Virus record (IMG/VR): IMGVR_UViG_3300023179_000026 | Location: 1 to 64,000 of that record | Length of the DNA stretch: 64,000 nucleotides | Strand: one strand, 5' to 3' | Source: a virus | In this document: positions 36,468 to 46,584 of the stretch, piece by piece | Numbering within the stretch: position 1 is the first letter of the stretch | Layout of the letters: every line of letters starts with the position of its first letter | Program-made: the position numbers and the translations under genes | Notes under the pieces: generated by a model | What the model was told of the DNA's origin: nothing | The model's input: the letters and a program-made list of their open reading frames with translations, nothing else | Database searches by the model: none

Positions 36468-39293
36468 TTAGGAGGTAGATTCTCGTTTACCAATGACAAA
36501 ATACGTGTCAGACAATGATCTAAAGATATCAAATGTATAAACGTCATATCCACCTGTAACAGGAGTTGGTGCGCCGTTTATCCATGAAATATTTGCAGCA
36601 GACCCATCAATACGTATAGAATTAGCCACATATCCTATTGTATTTGCATTTTTAAATACTGCTGATACCGTAACATTACGTTGAATAAAAGTGGTATTAG
36701 ACAGATTTACAATGTCTAATATGAAATTACCTGAACTTGGTGATGTATACAAGTAACTAACTGCTACCTGTGTATCCAAAGTAACTAAAGGATTTGGTGC
36801 AACAGAGGTTTCATAAAAATAAACTGATGGAACTATTGATGTAGTATTTCTAAAACTTACAGTGTTTGCTGCTAAAATATTAGCTTGTATGTTTCCAATA
36901 GTTGTGTTGGCTGCGGTAATACGTGTTACGGTAAGTAATGCATTTGAACTATCGTAGGTTAAATTACTATTAGGTGAAGTAATATTACCTGTTATTTCTA
37001 TATTGCTTACTGAAGTATTTCCGACTACAGTAAGGTTAACTAGGTTTCCTACACTTGTAATATTTGGCTGTGCATTACTATTACTACCAAATGTAGCGGT
37101 TAAATAACTACCTACACCGAAATTACTACTTACATAACCATTTCCTGTACTTAAAAAGCTACCATTAGCATAAAATGTAGCTGTTCCTGTGCTACCAATA
37201 ACTAAATTAGATAATTGACCAATTTGTGTAATATTTGGTTGTGCATTGGTTGTAAGTTGTCCTGTTATACCATTACCTGCTATGACTATATTTGCTGTAA
37301 CGTTACCTACTACATTGGCTGAACCTGTTACTGTTAGACTACTTAAATTTCCAATAGAAGTAATATTTGGTTGAGCTGCTGTTGCTAATGAACCATTCAA
37401 TACGTTTGCTGTAACTAAGTTAGCGTTTAAGTTACCACCTAAAACCGCATTACCACTTATAATAGCCTCTCCTGTAACAGCTATACCTGAGTTAGCTATG
37501 ACTACAACATTTGCTACTCCTGAAGGATTAAAAAGTATATTTCCGTTAACAGAGGGAATGGCTATATTACTACTGCCGTTTGCCAAATTACCAACAAAAT
37601 TTAATCCTGTTACATTTCCTGTAGCACTAATATTACCATTTATGTTTACGCCTGTTGCAGTGAAATTAGCAATTGAGTTACCCACTGCGGTAATTTGTAC
37701 ATTACTATTACTTGCAATGCTAATATTACTGTTACCATTTACTAAATTACCAATAAGAGTAACTGCTGTTAAAACATTGCCAACAGTTACAGAATTAGCT
37801 ATGGTTGTATTAGCGGTAGACCCGTTAGAAGTTACAACAATTATATCAGGTTGACCATTTACCGCAAAGCTAATATTTGCGTTAGGTGCAACATAAATGT
37901 TGCTATTTCCATTGACAACAGTTGAGGTGTTAACATTGCCTGTTATGGTAAGTGCTGTAATGTTACCTGAAAAATTAGCATTATTAGCAGTAAGGTTACC
38001 TGTTATTGCTACGTTTGCAGCAAAATTACCTGTATTTGCTGTAATAGTATTACTTACAATGTTACTAATATTTGCATTGGCAGATACAATATTTCTTGTC
38101 GCTGTGATATTACCCGCACTAATCGCAACATTGACGGTACCATTACCAATTAATACATTACCTGTTGTTTCTATATTTCCACTTAAAGTTAAAGAATTAC
38201 CTGTTACTGCACCATTAACAATTAAATTAGCATTGCCTATAGTGACATTACCTGCATTAGCAGATAATGTTGAGTCACCTAAGTATATGGTAGAATTACT
38301 TAAATATATATCATTCCAACGACTTGTAGCATTGCCTAAATTATAAGTAACATTTGCGTTGGGTATAAGATTAGATACAATATTGGTAACAGCTAAGGTA
38401 TTAACAGTGGTAGCATTAGCTATGGATAAATTACTAGCTGTAATATTGTTTGTAGCAGTTACGTTACCATTGCTAATGAATACATTAACTGTAGCATTAC
38501 CTATGTTAGCATTAGCTGAGAAAGAAGCATTTGCACCACTTACAAAACCTTGTGCATTGACATTACCTGTTAAGCTAATACCTGCTGCATTAGCCCATAC
38601 ATTACTATTACCTACGATTAAATTACCTGCTGTATTTGACCCTGAACCATCATTTACTTCAAGAGTGGTTGCAGCACGTAATAATTGATTAGCGACAATT
38701 GTATTAGATACTATATTGGCATTAACGTTGGCTTGATCAACTGTAATTCTTGTAGCAAAAATCAAACCGTTTGAAATATTTGCATTACCTGAGAAGTAAG
38801 CAGTAGTGATATTTGCAATATTAATAGTAGCAGTATTTGATACGCTTAGGTTGGTAGTATTAGTATTTCCTGTAACAACGAGTGTAGTATTTGCATCAAA
38901 ATAAGTTAAATTAGCACTAGCATTAAGTGAACCTGCGTTGTTATATTGAATTTGATTAGTTGAACCTGCTACTGTACCTGCTACTGCGTTAGGTACTGCG
39001 CTCCATGTTAAAATACCATTTCCATTGGTTTGTAAAAAATAACCATTATTACCACCACCTAAAGAAAAATTGGCAACATTAGCAATCGTAACGTTACCAT
39101 TAAGTTCTATAGGACTGTATTTCGTAAGAATTTCAGTGTTATTTGGGTCAGGATCACCCACACGATTAGCGTCATTACCAATGAATAACCTACGTTCATC
39201 GTCTGCCCAACCAAATTCACCTGCGCTAAGTTGAGGTAAATCTGCAACATTACCTGTTCTTACCTGAATTTTGCTAATTTGAATGATTGCCAT
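36468..39293 (-). CDS. giant Asn/Gly-rich fibre or virion structural protein
   Basis: 941 aa. The first 65 residues (MAIIQISKIQVRTGNVADLPQ...EFGWADDERRLFIGND) match the N-terminal module of T4-like marine phage fibre/virion proteins. Residues about 80-820 are repeated Thr-x-Thr-Gly-Asn/ISNIxxN stretches, a beta-solenoid or trimeric fibre; the last 110 residues form a separate beta domain. Its 3' repeats resemble the fragment at the left edge of the window. Host recognition is the likely role. Confidence 0.75.
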   Translation of the reverse strand: MAIIQISKIQVRTGNVADLPQLSAGEFGWADDERRLFIGNDANRVGDPDPNNTEILTKYSPIELNGNVTIANVANFSLGGGNNGYFLQTNGNGILTWSAVPNAVAGTVAGSTNQIQYNNAGSLNASANLTYFDANTTLVVTGNTNTTNLSVSNTATINIANITTAYFSGNANISNGLIFATRITVDQANVNANIVSNTIVANQLLRAATTLEVNDGSGSNTAGNLIVGNSNVWANAAGISLTGNVNAQGFVSGANASFSANANIGNATVNVFISNGNVTATNNITASNLSIANATTVNTLAVTNIVSNLIPNANVTYNLGNATSRWNDIYLSNSTIYLGDSTLSANAGNVTIGNANLIVNGAVTGNSLTLSGNIETTGNVLIGNGTVNVAISAGNITATRNIVSANANISNIVSNTITANTGNFAANVAITGNLTANNANFSGNITALTITGNVNTSTVVNGNSNIYVAPNANISFAVNGQPDIIVVTSNGSTANTTIANSVTVGNVLTAVTLIGNLVNGNSNISIASNSNVQITAVGNSIANFTATGVNINGNISATGNVTGLNFVGNLANGSSNIAIPSVNGNILFNPSGVANVVVIANSGIAVTGEAIISGNAVLGGNLNANLVTANVLNGSLATAAQPNITSIGNLSSLTVTGSANVVGNVTANIVIAGNGITGQLTTNAQPNITQIGQLSNLVIGSTGTATFYANGSFLSTGNGYVSSNFGVGSYLTATFGSNSNAQPNITSVGNLVNLTVVGNTSVSNIEITGNITSPNSNLTYDSSNALLTVTRITAANTTIGNIQANILAANTVSFRNTTSIVPSVYFYETSVAPNPLVTLDTQVAVSYLYTSPSSGNFILDIVNLSNTTFIQRNVTVSAVFKNANTIGYVANSIRIDGSAANISWINGAPTPVTGGYDVYTFDIFRSLSDTYFVIGKRESTS

Positions 39294-39324
39294 AATATAT
39301 CTTTTAAGTGATATATTTATTTAG

Positions 39325-40035
39325 TCAAACTGCTAGTCTAGCCTCAACTATAGCAAAATATTCTTCTAACCTACCCCACATTAAATCCATATAATTTGAC
39401 CAATCACTACCATTTAATATAAATTCTTGATACATGGGTTTAGTTTTTTCATCAGGTTTAACACACATCATGATTACACCTTGATTGATATTGGTGCCAT
39501 GTACTTCATTATGTGCAGCAGCATAAAATACAAGTTGTAGGAAATATCCACTTATCCAATCACGTTTTTTTGGTTTATTGGATTGTTTAAAATCAATGAT
39601 ACTTGGAATACCGTTATGTACACCTACACAATCTGTTGTACCTGCGTATAATTTTGGATAGTATAGAGGTACTTCTACTCCCCAAAATTCTTGACAATTA
39701 ACTAAGCCATTTTGGATAATTTGTTCAGCCATATCCCAACTATCATGGTGCATAAAATTAGTTGATTTAGCGGGTTGAACACCATCCTTTACATAATGTT
39801 CAAGGTAAGTATGCATTTTAGTACCACGGTTAGCTGCTTCAGTAGTGATTTGTTGCGCTTTATTTTCACCTACCCGTTGTTTCCATTCAAACAACTTTTT
39901 CTTTTCTTCTTCGGGTTTGGTAGCATCAAGAATAGTAGTTACAGAGGGTAATTTACCGCTAGGAGTGTTATAATGTCTTTTGCCATCAATGTTGACACGA
40001 TTGAATGGAATATATTTAAATTTATGATTGTACAT
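39325..40035 (-). CDS. PD-(D/E)XK exonuclease-like protein
   Basis: 236 aa. RGTKMHTYLEHYV (about 86-98), GTTDCVGV (active-site Asp), and SIIDFKQSNKPK (D-x-K) followed by LQLVFYAAAH (the Q-Y motif) match the RecB/Cas4/MGME1-like nuclease core used by T4-like marine phages as an exonuclease. Likely in DNA processing or recombination. Confidence 0.8.
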   Translation of the reverse strand: MYNHKFKYIPFNRVNIDGKRHYNTPSGKLPSVTTILDATKPEEEKKKLFEWKQRVGENKAQQITTEAANRGTKMHTYLEHYVKDGVQPAKSTNFMHHDSWDMAEQIIQNGLVNCQEFWGVEVPLYYPKLYAGTTDCVGVHNGIPSIIDFKQSNKPKKRDWISGYFLQLVFYAAAHNEVHGTNINQGVIMMCVKPDEKTKPMYQEFILNGSDWSNYMDLMWGRLEEYFAIVEARLAV

Positions 40036-40087
40036 TTGTTATTAGTTATAGATTAAATGAAATTAAATTGCAAGCAATTTAGATAGC

Positions 40088-40408
40088 TTATACTGTAAAG
40101 CTTTCGCCACAACCGCAACGACTCTTTTCAAGTGGATTAACAAATTCAAATCCTTCATTTAACCCTTTTTTCTGATAATCAACTATTAAATCATTCAAAT
40201 ATACGTGATGTTCAGGTTTAATATATACATGTACACCATGTGATTCATGTATAGTCATACCAACTTGTAGATTATCTATATATTCTAACGTGTATGCCAA
40301 ACCACTACAGCCTGTGGTTTTTACACCAATTTGTATTCCAATACCACGACCACGTTTGTTTAATAAATTTTTGATTTTTTCTGCTGCTACATCAGTTAAT
40401 GATATCAT
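40088..40408 (-). CDS. HesB/IscA-type iron-sulfur carrier protein
   Basis: 106 aa with the three A-type cysteines: GCSGLAY (C34) and CGCGESF at the end. Full-length for IscA/ErpA. Delivers Fe-S clusters. Marine phages carry such genes; here it may support the Rieske oxygenase, host enzymes or phage Fe-S proteins. No partner Isc genes are in the window. Confidence 0.9.
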   Translation of the reverse strand: MISLTDVAAEKIKNLLNKRGRGIGIQIGVKTTGCSGLAYTLEYIDNLQVGMTIHESHGVHVYIKPEHHVYLNDLIVDYQKKGLNEGFEFVNPLEKSRCGCGESFTV

Positions 40409-40410
40409 TT

Positions 40411-40758
40411 TTACATTGATTTTGTTGCTTTTATAGCCATGTCTTTTACAGCTTTTTCACTATTATCGGTAGCTGATTTTGTTTTATCAGTACCTACGCC
40501 CTTGAAATATACATTTTTATCAAAGTCTGATATAATATTTTTGATTGGATCATCTTTTATAATATTGTACAAATCATCTTTACTTAGGCTTACTCCGTCC
40601 TTACGTAAAATTTCTAGAACAGATTTGGTTGTGTATGGATTTTTTGCACCGCTATCTTCATAGCGAGCACGAAGTTGACTTAACAAAGACGTAATCTTTA
40701 CACGAATTGGATTATCGTCTTTGTCATCATCCTCAATAATAAATTCACGAAATCGCAC
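40411..40758 (-). CDS. putative head-targeted protein, 115 aa
   Basis: N-terminus MRFREFIIEDDD resembles the T4 capsid-targeting sequence (MKTYQEFIAEA), with hydrophobic-x-Glu at the cut. The remainder is helical and charged. It lies beside 40761-41462 with the same type of N-terminus. Function unknown. Confidence 0.5.
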   Translation of the reverse strand: MRFREFIIEDDDKDDNPIRVKITSLLSQLRARYEDSGAKNPYTTKSVLEILRKDGVSLSKDDLYNIIKDDPIKNIISDFDKNVYFKGVGTDKTKSATDNSEKAVKDMAIKATKSM

Positions 40759-40760
40759 GA

Positions 40761-41462
40761 TTAGCGTAACTCTCTACCTGCTGCGCCAACTTCTTCTTCA
40801 TCCTCATCAGGCATAGGTAATGATGGCATTTCATCTGCGTCCATATCTGCTTCAGGTGCTGCTAATTCAGGTTCATCACTCACAGGTGCTGCTGCTCCTG
40901 CTGCGTCAAATCCTGATGCTGCGGGGCGACCTAACAACACATCTTGTGCGCTTACGATAGAAGACTTTGCTTGTGCGATAGCATCTTGTAATTGGCTTAA
41001 TGCATCACTAGCACTTTGACTAAATTGATCTGCACCAACTGCACTTTGTTCAGTTTGGCGCATTTGTTCTTCAATGGCTGCAAGATCTTTAACACGCATG
41101 TCACTAACACGCTCAACCATCTTTTGTAACTCTTGAATCATGTTTTCTGCTGCCATAACATTAGCTGCAGAAGTAACTGTTTCATCTTCTACAACAATTG
41201 TTGGTTTTACATTTAAGTCAGCAAAATGATTAGAAAGCATTTGCTCCATCATTACAAGCTTTAAATATGAATTATTTTTATGACTTTCATGTATTCTACT
41301 TGTAGTACGAGCATCTTTTAAAAGTGTACGTACCTTTTCAAGCATACTTTTAGTAGTACGGAAATCAAGCTTATTTAAATCATAGCTAATACCATAATGT
41401 TCTTTAAGAGCACGACTAGCGATTTTACTTGCTTTACTTTCGTTTAGTTCTGTTAATTTCAT
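40761..41462 (-). CDS. putative scaffold/head-targeted protein, 233 aa
   Basis: Start at 41462 (MKLTELNESKASKIA). N-terminal motif with L-N-E before Ser like prohead-protease sites; a Gln/Ala-rich helical middle (about 80-175) and a highly acidic, Ala/Pro-rich end. This composition is common in T4-like prohead core or scaffold proteins. Overlaps 41434-41913 by 29 nt. Confidence 0.5.
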   Translation of the reverse strand: MKLTELNESKASKIASRALKEHYGISYDLNKLDFRTTKSMLEKVRTLLKDARTTSRIHESHKNNSYLKLVMMEQMLSNHFADLNVKPTIVVEDETVTSAANVMAAENMIQELQKMVERVSDMRVKDLAAIEEQMRQTEQSAVGADQFSQSASDALSQLQDAIAQAKSSIVSAQDVLLGRPAASGFDAAGAAAPVSDEPELAAPEADMDADEMPSLPMPDEDEEEVGAAGRELR

Positions 41463-41913
41463 TTTCAAATCCTTTTTGTTGGCATAGTTTAGCAACTTTA
41501 ATGTATTTATCTATTTCATGCTGTAAACTAGTTTGTTTATACAAAATACTTTGTAGCTTGGCGTTTTGTATAAGATAAGTTTCCAAATTGGCTTTTTTCT
41601 GTAGCTTTTTATGTATCTTCTTTTCAAACTCTAGCCCAACTATAAGACTATCAATTTCATGTAATTTAGTTGCTTCATGCATCTTATATTTACTATCTAA
41701 AATAGACCAAGCTATGGCATTTTTTACGGTAAAAAAGTGAAAAACTTTATCATCACCACGCCTTAACACAGTAAACATATTATCTTTTTTAGTTATGAAA
41801 TACTTATTGTATATCACATATCCATTGTCTGTATCAAAAATTATCTTATTGACTACTTTTGGAATTACTATTTCTGCAATCGCTTGCAATTTATCATAGG
41901 GTATTTTTCTCAT
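41434..41913 (-). CDS. hypothetical protein, 159 aa
   Basis: Alpha-beta N-terminal half (with a VIYNKYFITKKDNMFTVLRRG hairpin), then long Lys/Gln-rich helices. It overlaps both neighbours and is part of the head-gene-like operon. No family recognised. Confidence 0.55.
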   Translation of the reverse strand: MRKIPYDKLQAIAEIVIPKVVNKIIFDTDNGYVIYNKYFITKKDNMFTVLRRGDDKVFHFFTVKNAIAWSILDSKYKMHEATKLHEIDSLIVGLEFEKKIHKKLQKKANLETYLIQNAKLQSILYKQTSLQHEIDKYIKVAKLCQQKGFENEINRTKRK

Positions 41914-42337
41914 CGATTATTTCAAAATGTATATTTTTATATTCAGCACTGACATTTAATAAACCTGACAACTTGTTCCATTCCTCTAAACCAATAACCA
42001 TAGGAACATTGTTACAATCTTCATATAGTCCACCTAAATTATCGCCATTTAGTAGAAAAACACCACTTTGTGGTATGGAAAAGTAAAATGTCCAAGATGG
42101 AATAGTATCATTTGTTTTATATTGATTACCAAAACATTTATAAATTTTAGATTGTTTTTTAATTGGAATGGAAATGTCTTCAGGTTGTGCCCTAATTCCT
42201 ATACATTGTAAAATGGTTTCGTAATTGGACTGTTGACTACCTTTGATATCTTCTTCTGCTTTACGATCCAATTTATTACGTCTATAATTTACGTCTGTTT
42301 TTGTAATGTCGTATAATGTTGTACACCGAATCTTCAT
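41894..42337 (-). CDS. hypothetical protein, 147 aa
   Basis: Start moved to 42337 (MKIRCTTLYDIT), after the terminator at 42355. Alpha-beta protein with IPSWTFYFSIPQSGVF. Overlaps 41434-41913 by 20 nt. Conserved in style with marine T4-like phages; function unknown. Confidence 0.55.
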   Translation of the reverse strand: MKIRCTTLYDITKTDVNYRRNKLDRKAEEDIKGSQQSNYETILQCIGIRAQPEDISIPIKKQSKIYKCFGNQYKTNDTIPSWTFYFSIPQSGVFLLNGDNLGGLYEDCNNVPMVIGLEEWNKLSGLLNVSAEYKNIHFEIIDEKNTL

Positions 42338-42354
42338 TGCTTTATTTACTAGCA

Positions 42355-42383
42355 ATAAAAAAGCCCCGAAAAAATCGGGGCTT
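42355..42383 (-). terminator. strong intrinsic terminator
   Basis: AAGCCCCGA / TCGGGGCTT, 9 bp with G-C core, then a T run on the minus strand. Ends the 42416-42814 transcript. Confidence 0.9.
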
Positions 42384-42415
42384 AGTGTGCACAATATATT
42401 GTTATATATTATTTA

Positions 42416-42814
42416 TTAGCTAAATGTAGCACCATTTGCAACAGCAATATTAGCTGTAAAGCTGCTGTTAGCTGCTTGAATACCATTGGTGATAGCTGTG
42501 TCTAATGTAGCTGTTGTCCATGCACGTACAGGATAGACACCAATTGCCAATGTATCATCTGTAGCATTTGTGTACTGATACAAATGAATCGTAGCTAACT
42601 GCTCGATTGACTGAAATACTGCTGTAGCATAGTCAGCAATCTGTGAACCATTACCTGTAATTGTAAAAAACTCAAGAGCAGGACCTTGTGGCTGTACGGG
42701 TACACCACTTGTCATTGCATTGACGTTACCACTATTAGTATACGCATTACCCGTATCGTCATCATATACTGCTACGGGTAGAAAATCACCATTAACTCTT
42801 GTAAAACCTGCCAT
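42416..42814 (-). CDS. putative virion surface protein, 132 aa
   Basis: MAGFTRVNGDFLPVAVYD start, Asn/Thr/Ala-rich beta-style middle and ANSSFTANIAVANGATFS end. The strong terminator and good ribosome binding site (GGAG) suggest high, separate expression like a capsid decoration protein. Not identified. Confidence 0.5.
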   Translation of the reverse strand: MAGFTRVNGDFLPVAVYDDDTGNAYTNSGNVNAMTSGVPVQPQGPALEFFTITGNGSQIADYATAVFQSIEQLATIHLYQYTNATDDTLAIGVYPVRAWTTATLDTAITNGIQAANSSFTANIAVANGATFS

Positions 42815-42895
42815 TTTTATTCTCCTTAATGTTTTGAACCAAAGGTTCTAATTTTATTTATCAAAGTTATAAAAAAATAGGGTTTTAGTGCAAAA

Positions 42896-43888
42896 CTATG
42901 GTTGTTGTTTCTGTGGGGCAGCAGTTTGACGTTGAAAATCAGCCAAAGATGTTCTAATATCTCTTACTAACACATTGTAGTCAGCAGGGTATTTACGCTT
43001 CATATATATTAACATATTCATTACTGTACTTGTAATTTCTTCTTGTGTATAATAGTTATTACGCATTGCAGTTAATACTCTATCTAACTGAGTTGATCCT
43101 GTGGATGCACCTGCTGAACTTGATGATGGTATACCTTGTGCTATGCCACTTCTTGATCTAGAACCTATCATTTGTGTTCTATAAACATAATCTAACAATT
43201 TTCTTGCTGTTTGGTCAGCTTGAATTGAATTATTTGCTGCATAATTTTGATCAATAGATGCTGCTAGTTGTTTTAGTTCATCATTGTCTAATTTAAAATC
43301 AAGGACTGTTTCAATATATTTGGAAAAAGTGCCTGGATCTGATACTTCTTGTTCATATAAAGCTGATTCTAATAATGCATATAAGTCATCAAACCTGCTT
43401 TCTGTCATACCACGTGCTTGTCTTTGACGTAATAAAGAACTCATGGGCGAGGTGTAGTCGCCTGTGGGAAGTTTACCACGTACCATATCAGCTTGTGCTC
43501 TTTTTGCAGCAGCATCACGTTTTGCATCATATCCTGCTATGGATGTAGGCGCAGCTCTTAAATTAGGGGTTGGTAAAGTATTTTGTGCGGAACGTTGTTG
43601 TGCTTGTCTTTGCTGTGCTGTACGTTGTGGCACTGTTTGTTGCGTTGTAGCTGTACCTTGTGTAGCAGTTGGTGTGGTTTGTTGAGGTTGCTGCTTTAAA
43701 GATGCCATGTATGTTGGGTCAGAAGCACGTTGTTGTTTTGCCCATTCAGGATATGCATTTAAAGCAGCATCAATTTTTGCTTTTATGGAAGCTTCTGCCC
43801 TTTTTGTAGGATCAGTATTACGATAATCCATTGCTCTACGTAATGGATTAAATACTGCCCCTAAATCTGCTTCATTAACTTTGCTCAT
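42896..43888 (-). CDS. putative head-targeted Gln-rich protein, 330 aa
   Basis: MSKVNEADL carries V-N-E before Ala, the prohead-protease-like site. Residues about 70-120 are Gln/Thr/Pro/Ala-rich and disordered; the C-terminal half is helical. Could be a prohead core or injected internal protein. Overlaps 43875-44126 by 14 nt. Confidence 0.5.
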   Translation of the reverse strand: MSKVNEADLGAVFNPLRRAMDYRNTDPTKRAEASIKAKIDAALNAYPEWAKQQRASDPTYMASLKQQPQQTTPTATQGTATTQQTVPQRTAQQRQAQQRSAQNTLPTPNLRAAPTSIAGYDAKRDAAAKRAQADMVRGKLPTGDYTSPMSSLLRQRQARGMTESRFDDLYALLESALYEQEVSDPGTFSKYIETVLDFKLDNDELKQLAASIDQNYAANNSIQADQTARKLLDYVYRTQMIGSRSRSGIAQGIPSSSSAGASTGSTQLDRVLTAMRNNYYTQEEITSTVMNMLIYMKRKYPADYNVLVRDIRTSLADFQRQTAAPQKQQP

Positions 43889-44126
43889 TAGTATTCTTTC
43901 TTAAACTACGTGCAAACTTTTTACTGTCTCTATTCTTTATAGCAAATAATAGTTTACGTTCTAAAATTTCAGCTTGTTCAGGTGTAAAATTACGTTGTAT
44001 TACTTCTAACAAATGTATTGCGCTAGTAATAATACTATTGGCACGACTTTCAATGATGTATTTTGTATCACGATTTTGCGCCAACGTTTCTAATTCTTCT
44101 AATAAACTGCGAGTCTTTTTTTCCAT
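43875..44126 (-). CDS. hypothetical protein, 83 aa
   Basis: Helical, basic. Sits between the DnaB-like helicase gene and the Gln-rich protein. No family recognised. Confidence 0.55.
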   Translation of the reverse strand: MEKKTRSLLEELETLAQNRDTKYIIESRANSIITSAIHLLEVIQRNFTPEQAEILERKLLFAIKNRDSKKFARSLRKNTNEQS

Positions 44127-44160
44127 GATATGTATATTTATCAGGATTGTTACAGTATTG

Positions 44161-45552
44161 TTAACTTCCGTTTCTTATTTGAGCTAACATCTGCTTTACT
44201 TTATTACTTTGTACGTCAGCTACCACTTTGGGTTCATTATCTTCGTTATTATTGATTACTTGACTATTTGATTTAATCTTACTCAATATAGACGAACCCG
44301 TCATTACTTCAGGTGTATTATCGTCGCTGCTATCGTCGAATATCTTTAGTGTTTCTTTGTTAAACGATAAGTCTACTTTAGTGCCTACACCTGAACTACT
44401 ACGTGTTTTCATCAACTGTAACTGATACTTACCTTTATCACGCATATTTCTACTTGTGAAAATACCAAACACATTGTCAGCCGTATTAATTTTACTAATG
44501 CCACCACTGATGTGACTATGGTCAAATTCACTTTCTTCTACTGCACTACGATTTAATTGTGAAGCAGTAACAAACAATGCGTTTAATTCTTTTGCTAAAT
44601 TGCGTAATTCTTCACTTACATATTTGTCCTTGACAAACAAATCACTTGGACTGACTTTAGCTGAAACAGGCATCATTAAATCAAGATAGTCAACACATAT
44701 AAAATCTAGTTTTGTATCAGTCTGTATTTGTAATTCTTTGCAGTAGGCACGTAAATCGTTTACGGTGCTTTGGGCTGGCATGTATTTGACACGTAGCTTA
44801 CCTGCTTTTTTCTGCACTATTTTTACTTTTAGTTCAACATCGTCCAAATGTTTCCATACATCGTTAGTTGGTATATCAGTTACCATGCCATCCATGCGCC
44901 AAGAACATAGTTCTTCACTTAATTCTAGCGTAACATATACACCATTTAAACCCATTGTAGACCATGTTACAGCTAAGTTTTGCATGAATAATGATTTACC
45001 TGAACCACTTCCACCCAAGAATAATTGTAATTCACCACGGTTGAATCCACCATACAAGCGTTTATCAAGTATAGGCCAACCTGTAGTGATTTGACCATTC
45101 TTAGCCTTAATAGCTAATAAGCGACCACGTGGATCATCAAAATAATCAATACCCATATCCTTAGTTAAACTAATTTGTACTGCATCTTTGATTAGTTTTT
45201 CTACAGGATCGTAGTTACCTTTTTCAAGCAAGTCTGCGCTTTTTAAAATAGCACGTTCTAATTCTTGTTTACGAGTGAATTTTTCAAACTCATCTAAAAA
45301 CCATTCTACGTCCTGATCACGTAAATCATTAATCACATTAAGCTGCATGTTAGTAACAACACGAATTTGCTCAACATCAGGTACACCATTATACTTTTGT
45401 GCAAACTCCAACATAAATTGGACAACAGGACGCAACTTTTTACTAAAATTGTCTGCATTCAAAATGTTTTGCACCCTGATAAACAAATGATGTTCAGTTA
45501 GCATCATGTTGATAAACAAGGTTTGTACATCTTCGGTATATTCTATTTTCAC
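44161..45552 (-). CDS. replicative DNA helicase, T4 gp41/DnaB-like
   Basis: 463 aa. Walker A GGSGSGKS (180-187), Walker B CVDYLDLM, and a DnaB-type Q/R-containing tail (NAD/SRNMRDKGKYQLQLMKTR). A helical N-terminal domain is present. Unwinds DNA ahead of the leading-strand polymerase and works with the adjacent primase, which overlaps by 4 nt. Confidence 0.95.
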   Translation of the reverse strand: MKIEYTEDVQTLFINMMLTEHHLFIRVQNILNADNFSKKLRPVVQFMLEFAQKYNGVPDVEQIRVVTNMQLNVINDLRDQDVEWFLDEFEKFTRKQELERAILKSADLLEKGNYDPVEKLIKDAVQISLTKDMGIDYFDDPRGRLLAIKAKNGQITTGWPILDKRLYGGFNRGELQLFLGGSGSGKSLFMQNLAVTWSTMGLNGVYVTLELSEELCSWRMDGMVTDIPTNDVWKHLDDVELKVKIVQKKAGKLRVKYMPAQSTVNDLRAYCKELQIQTDTKLDFICVDYLDLMMPVSAKVSPSDLFVKDKYVSEELRNLAKELNALFVTASQLNRSAVEESEFDHSHISGGISKINTADNVFGIFTSRNMRDKGKYQLQLMKTRSSSGVGTKVDLSFNKETLKIFDDSSDDNTPEVMTGSSILSKIKSNSQVINNNEDNEPKVVADVQSNKVKQMLAQIRNGS

Positions 45553-46532
45553 AATATTTTATCTTTATAAATTTTTAACTTTGCTTTGCTTATAGTGGCA
45601 TGCTGTATAATACTTAATAACGTGGGTAATCTTCCATATTTTATCACTGCATCATTAACATCTTTAATGTGACTATCCCAAGTTGGTGGTATGCTTACAC
45701 TATAACCATAATCCAATGCTGCGTTGATACCTTTTAAACCTGCTGCATCACGATCAGGAACATAAATTACTCTACGTTTTAATTTGTCAATTAGCCAAGT
45801 TTGTTTCTCGCTTACTTCGTTTGACATAATAGCACATCCACCTATAGCTAATGCATCAAATTGCCCCTCCACTAAAATACAAATTTCCCAATTGGGTTGT
45901 TGTGCATCTAAATTAAATACATAACCTGATTGCTGTGTGGATACGTACTTAGGTTTTTTATCATCGTAAAATCTACTTGTATATCCCACAATCCTACCAT
46001 TTAGATAGTAGGGCAAAATAATACGATCTGCATCACGCCCCTCATCATGTGGCGTTACCATGAAATCATAATCATCATAATTAAAACCACGTTGTTTTAG
46101 TATATCAATAAACCTAGTATGCTCTGTATTAGTAGGATCAAGTAACTTAGCACCTTTAGGCAATGCCATATCTTTAAAGATAAGTTCTTTTTCTACTTTT
46201 GGAGCAATAAGTGATGCTGTATCACGTAACTTTAATGCTTCTAGCGATAATTCCTTGATTTCATCATCAGTCATACCCATCCAAGATAAAAATTTCTTGA
46301 AATGTTCAGTAAGCACTTTGCCAACAGAATAACCACACTTAAAGTTACAATTAAAGCAAGAGTAATTTAATTTATCATCGCCTGATACAATTAATCCACC
46401 ACGCATCCTAGTATCAGTACGATGCCCACGATGATGACAACATACAGCATTGGCAGAAATCCATCCACCACCTGTACGTTTGTGCTTTCTATTGCACCAA
46501 TAACTTAGTGTTTTATCAATAATTGTATTCAT
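45549..46532 (-). CDS. DNA primase, T4 gp61-like
   Basis: 327 aa. N-terminal zinc-ribbon-like cysteines (CCHHRGH ... CFNCNFKCGYS, about 32-70). A TOPRIM catalytic domain with LVEGQFDALAIGG (E) and YVPDRDAAG (D-x-D) at about 220-270. Makes RNA primers for lagging-strand synthesis; follows gp41 in T4-like order. Overlaps the helicase by 4 nt. Confidence 0.9.
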   Translation of the reverse strand: MNTIIDKTLSYWCNRKHKRTGGGWISANAVCCHHRGHRTDTRMRGGLIVSGDDKLNYSCFNCNFKCGYSVGKVLTEHFKKFLSWMGMTDDEIKELSLEALKLRDTASLIAPKVEKELIFKDMALPKGAKLLDPTNTEHTRFIDILKQRGFNYDDYDFMVTPHDEGRDADRIILPYYLNGRIVGYTSRFYDDKKPKYVSTQQSGYVFNLDAQQPNWEICILVEGQFDALAIGGCAIMSNEVSEKQTWLIDKLKRRVIYVPDRDAAGLKGINAALDYGYSVSIPPTWDSHIKDVNDAVIKYGRLPTLLSIIQHATISKAKLKIYKDKIL

Positions 46533-46584
46533 GTGCCAATCAATTATAGCACAAATTAATAACTACTCTATCGTATTGGATAAC

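Noticed and set aside
37498-38688. Long plus-strand ORFs of 109-149 aa
   Set aside because: They are antisense shadows of the low-complexity fibre gene 36468-39293; Leu/Val-rich translation comes from the repeated Asn/Thr codons read backwards.
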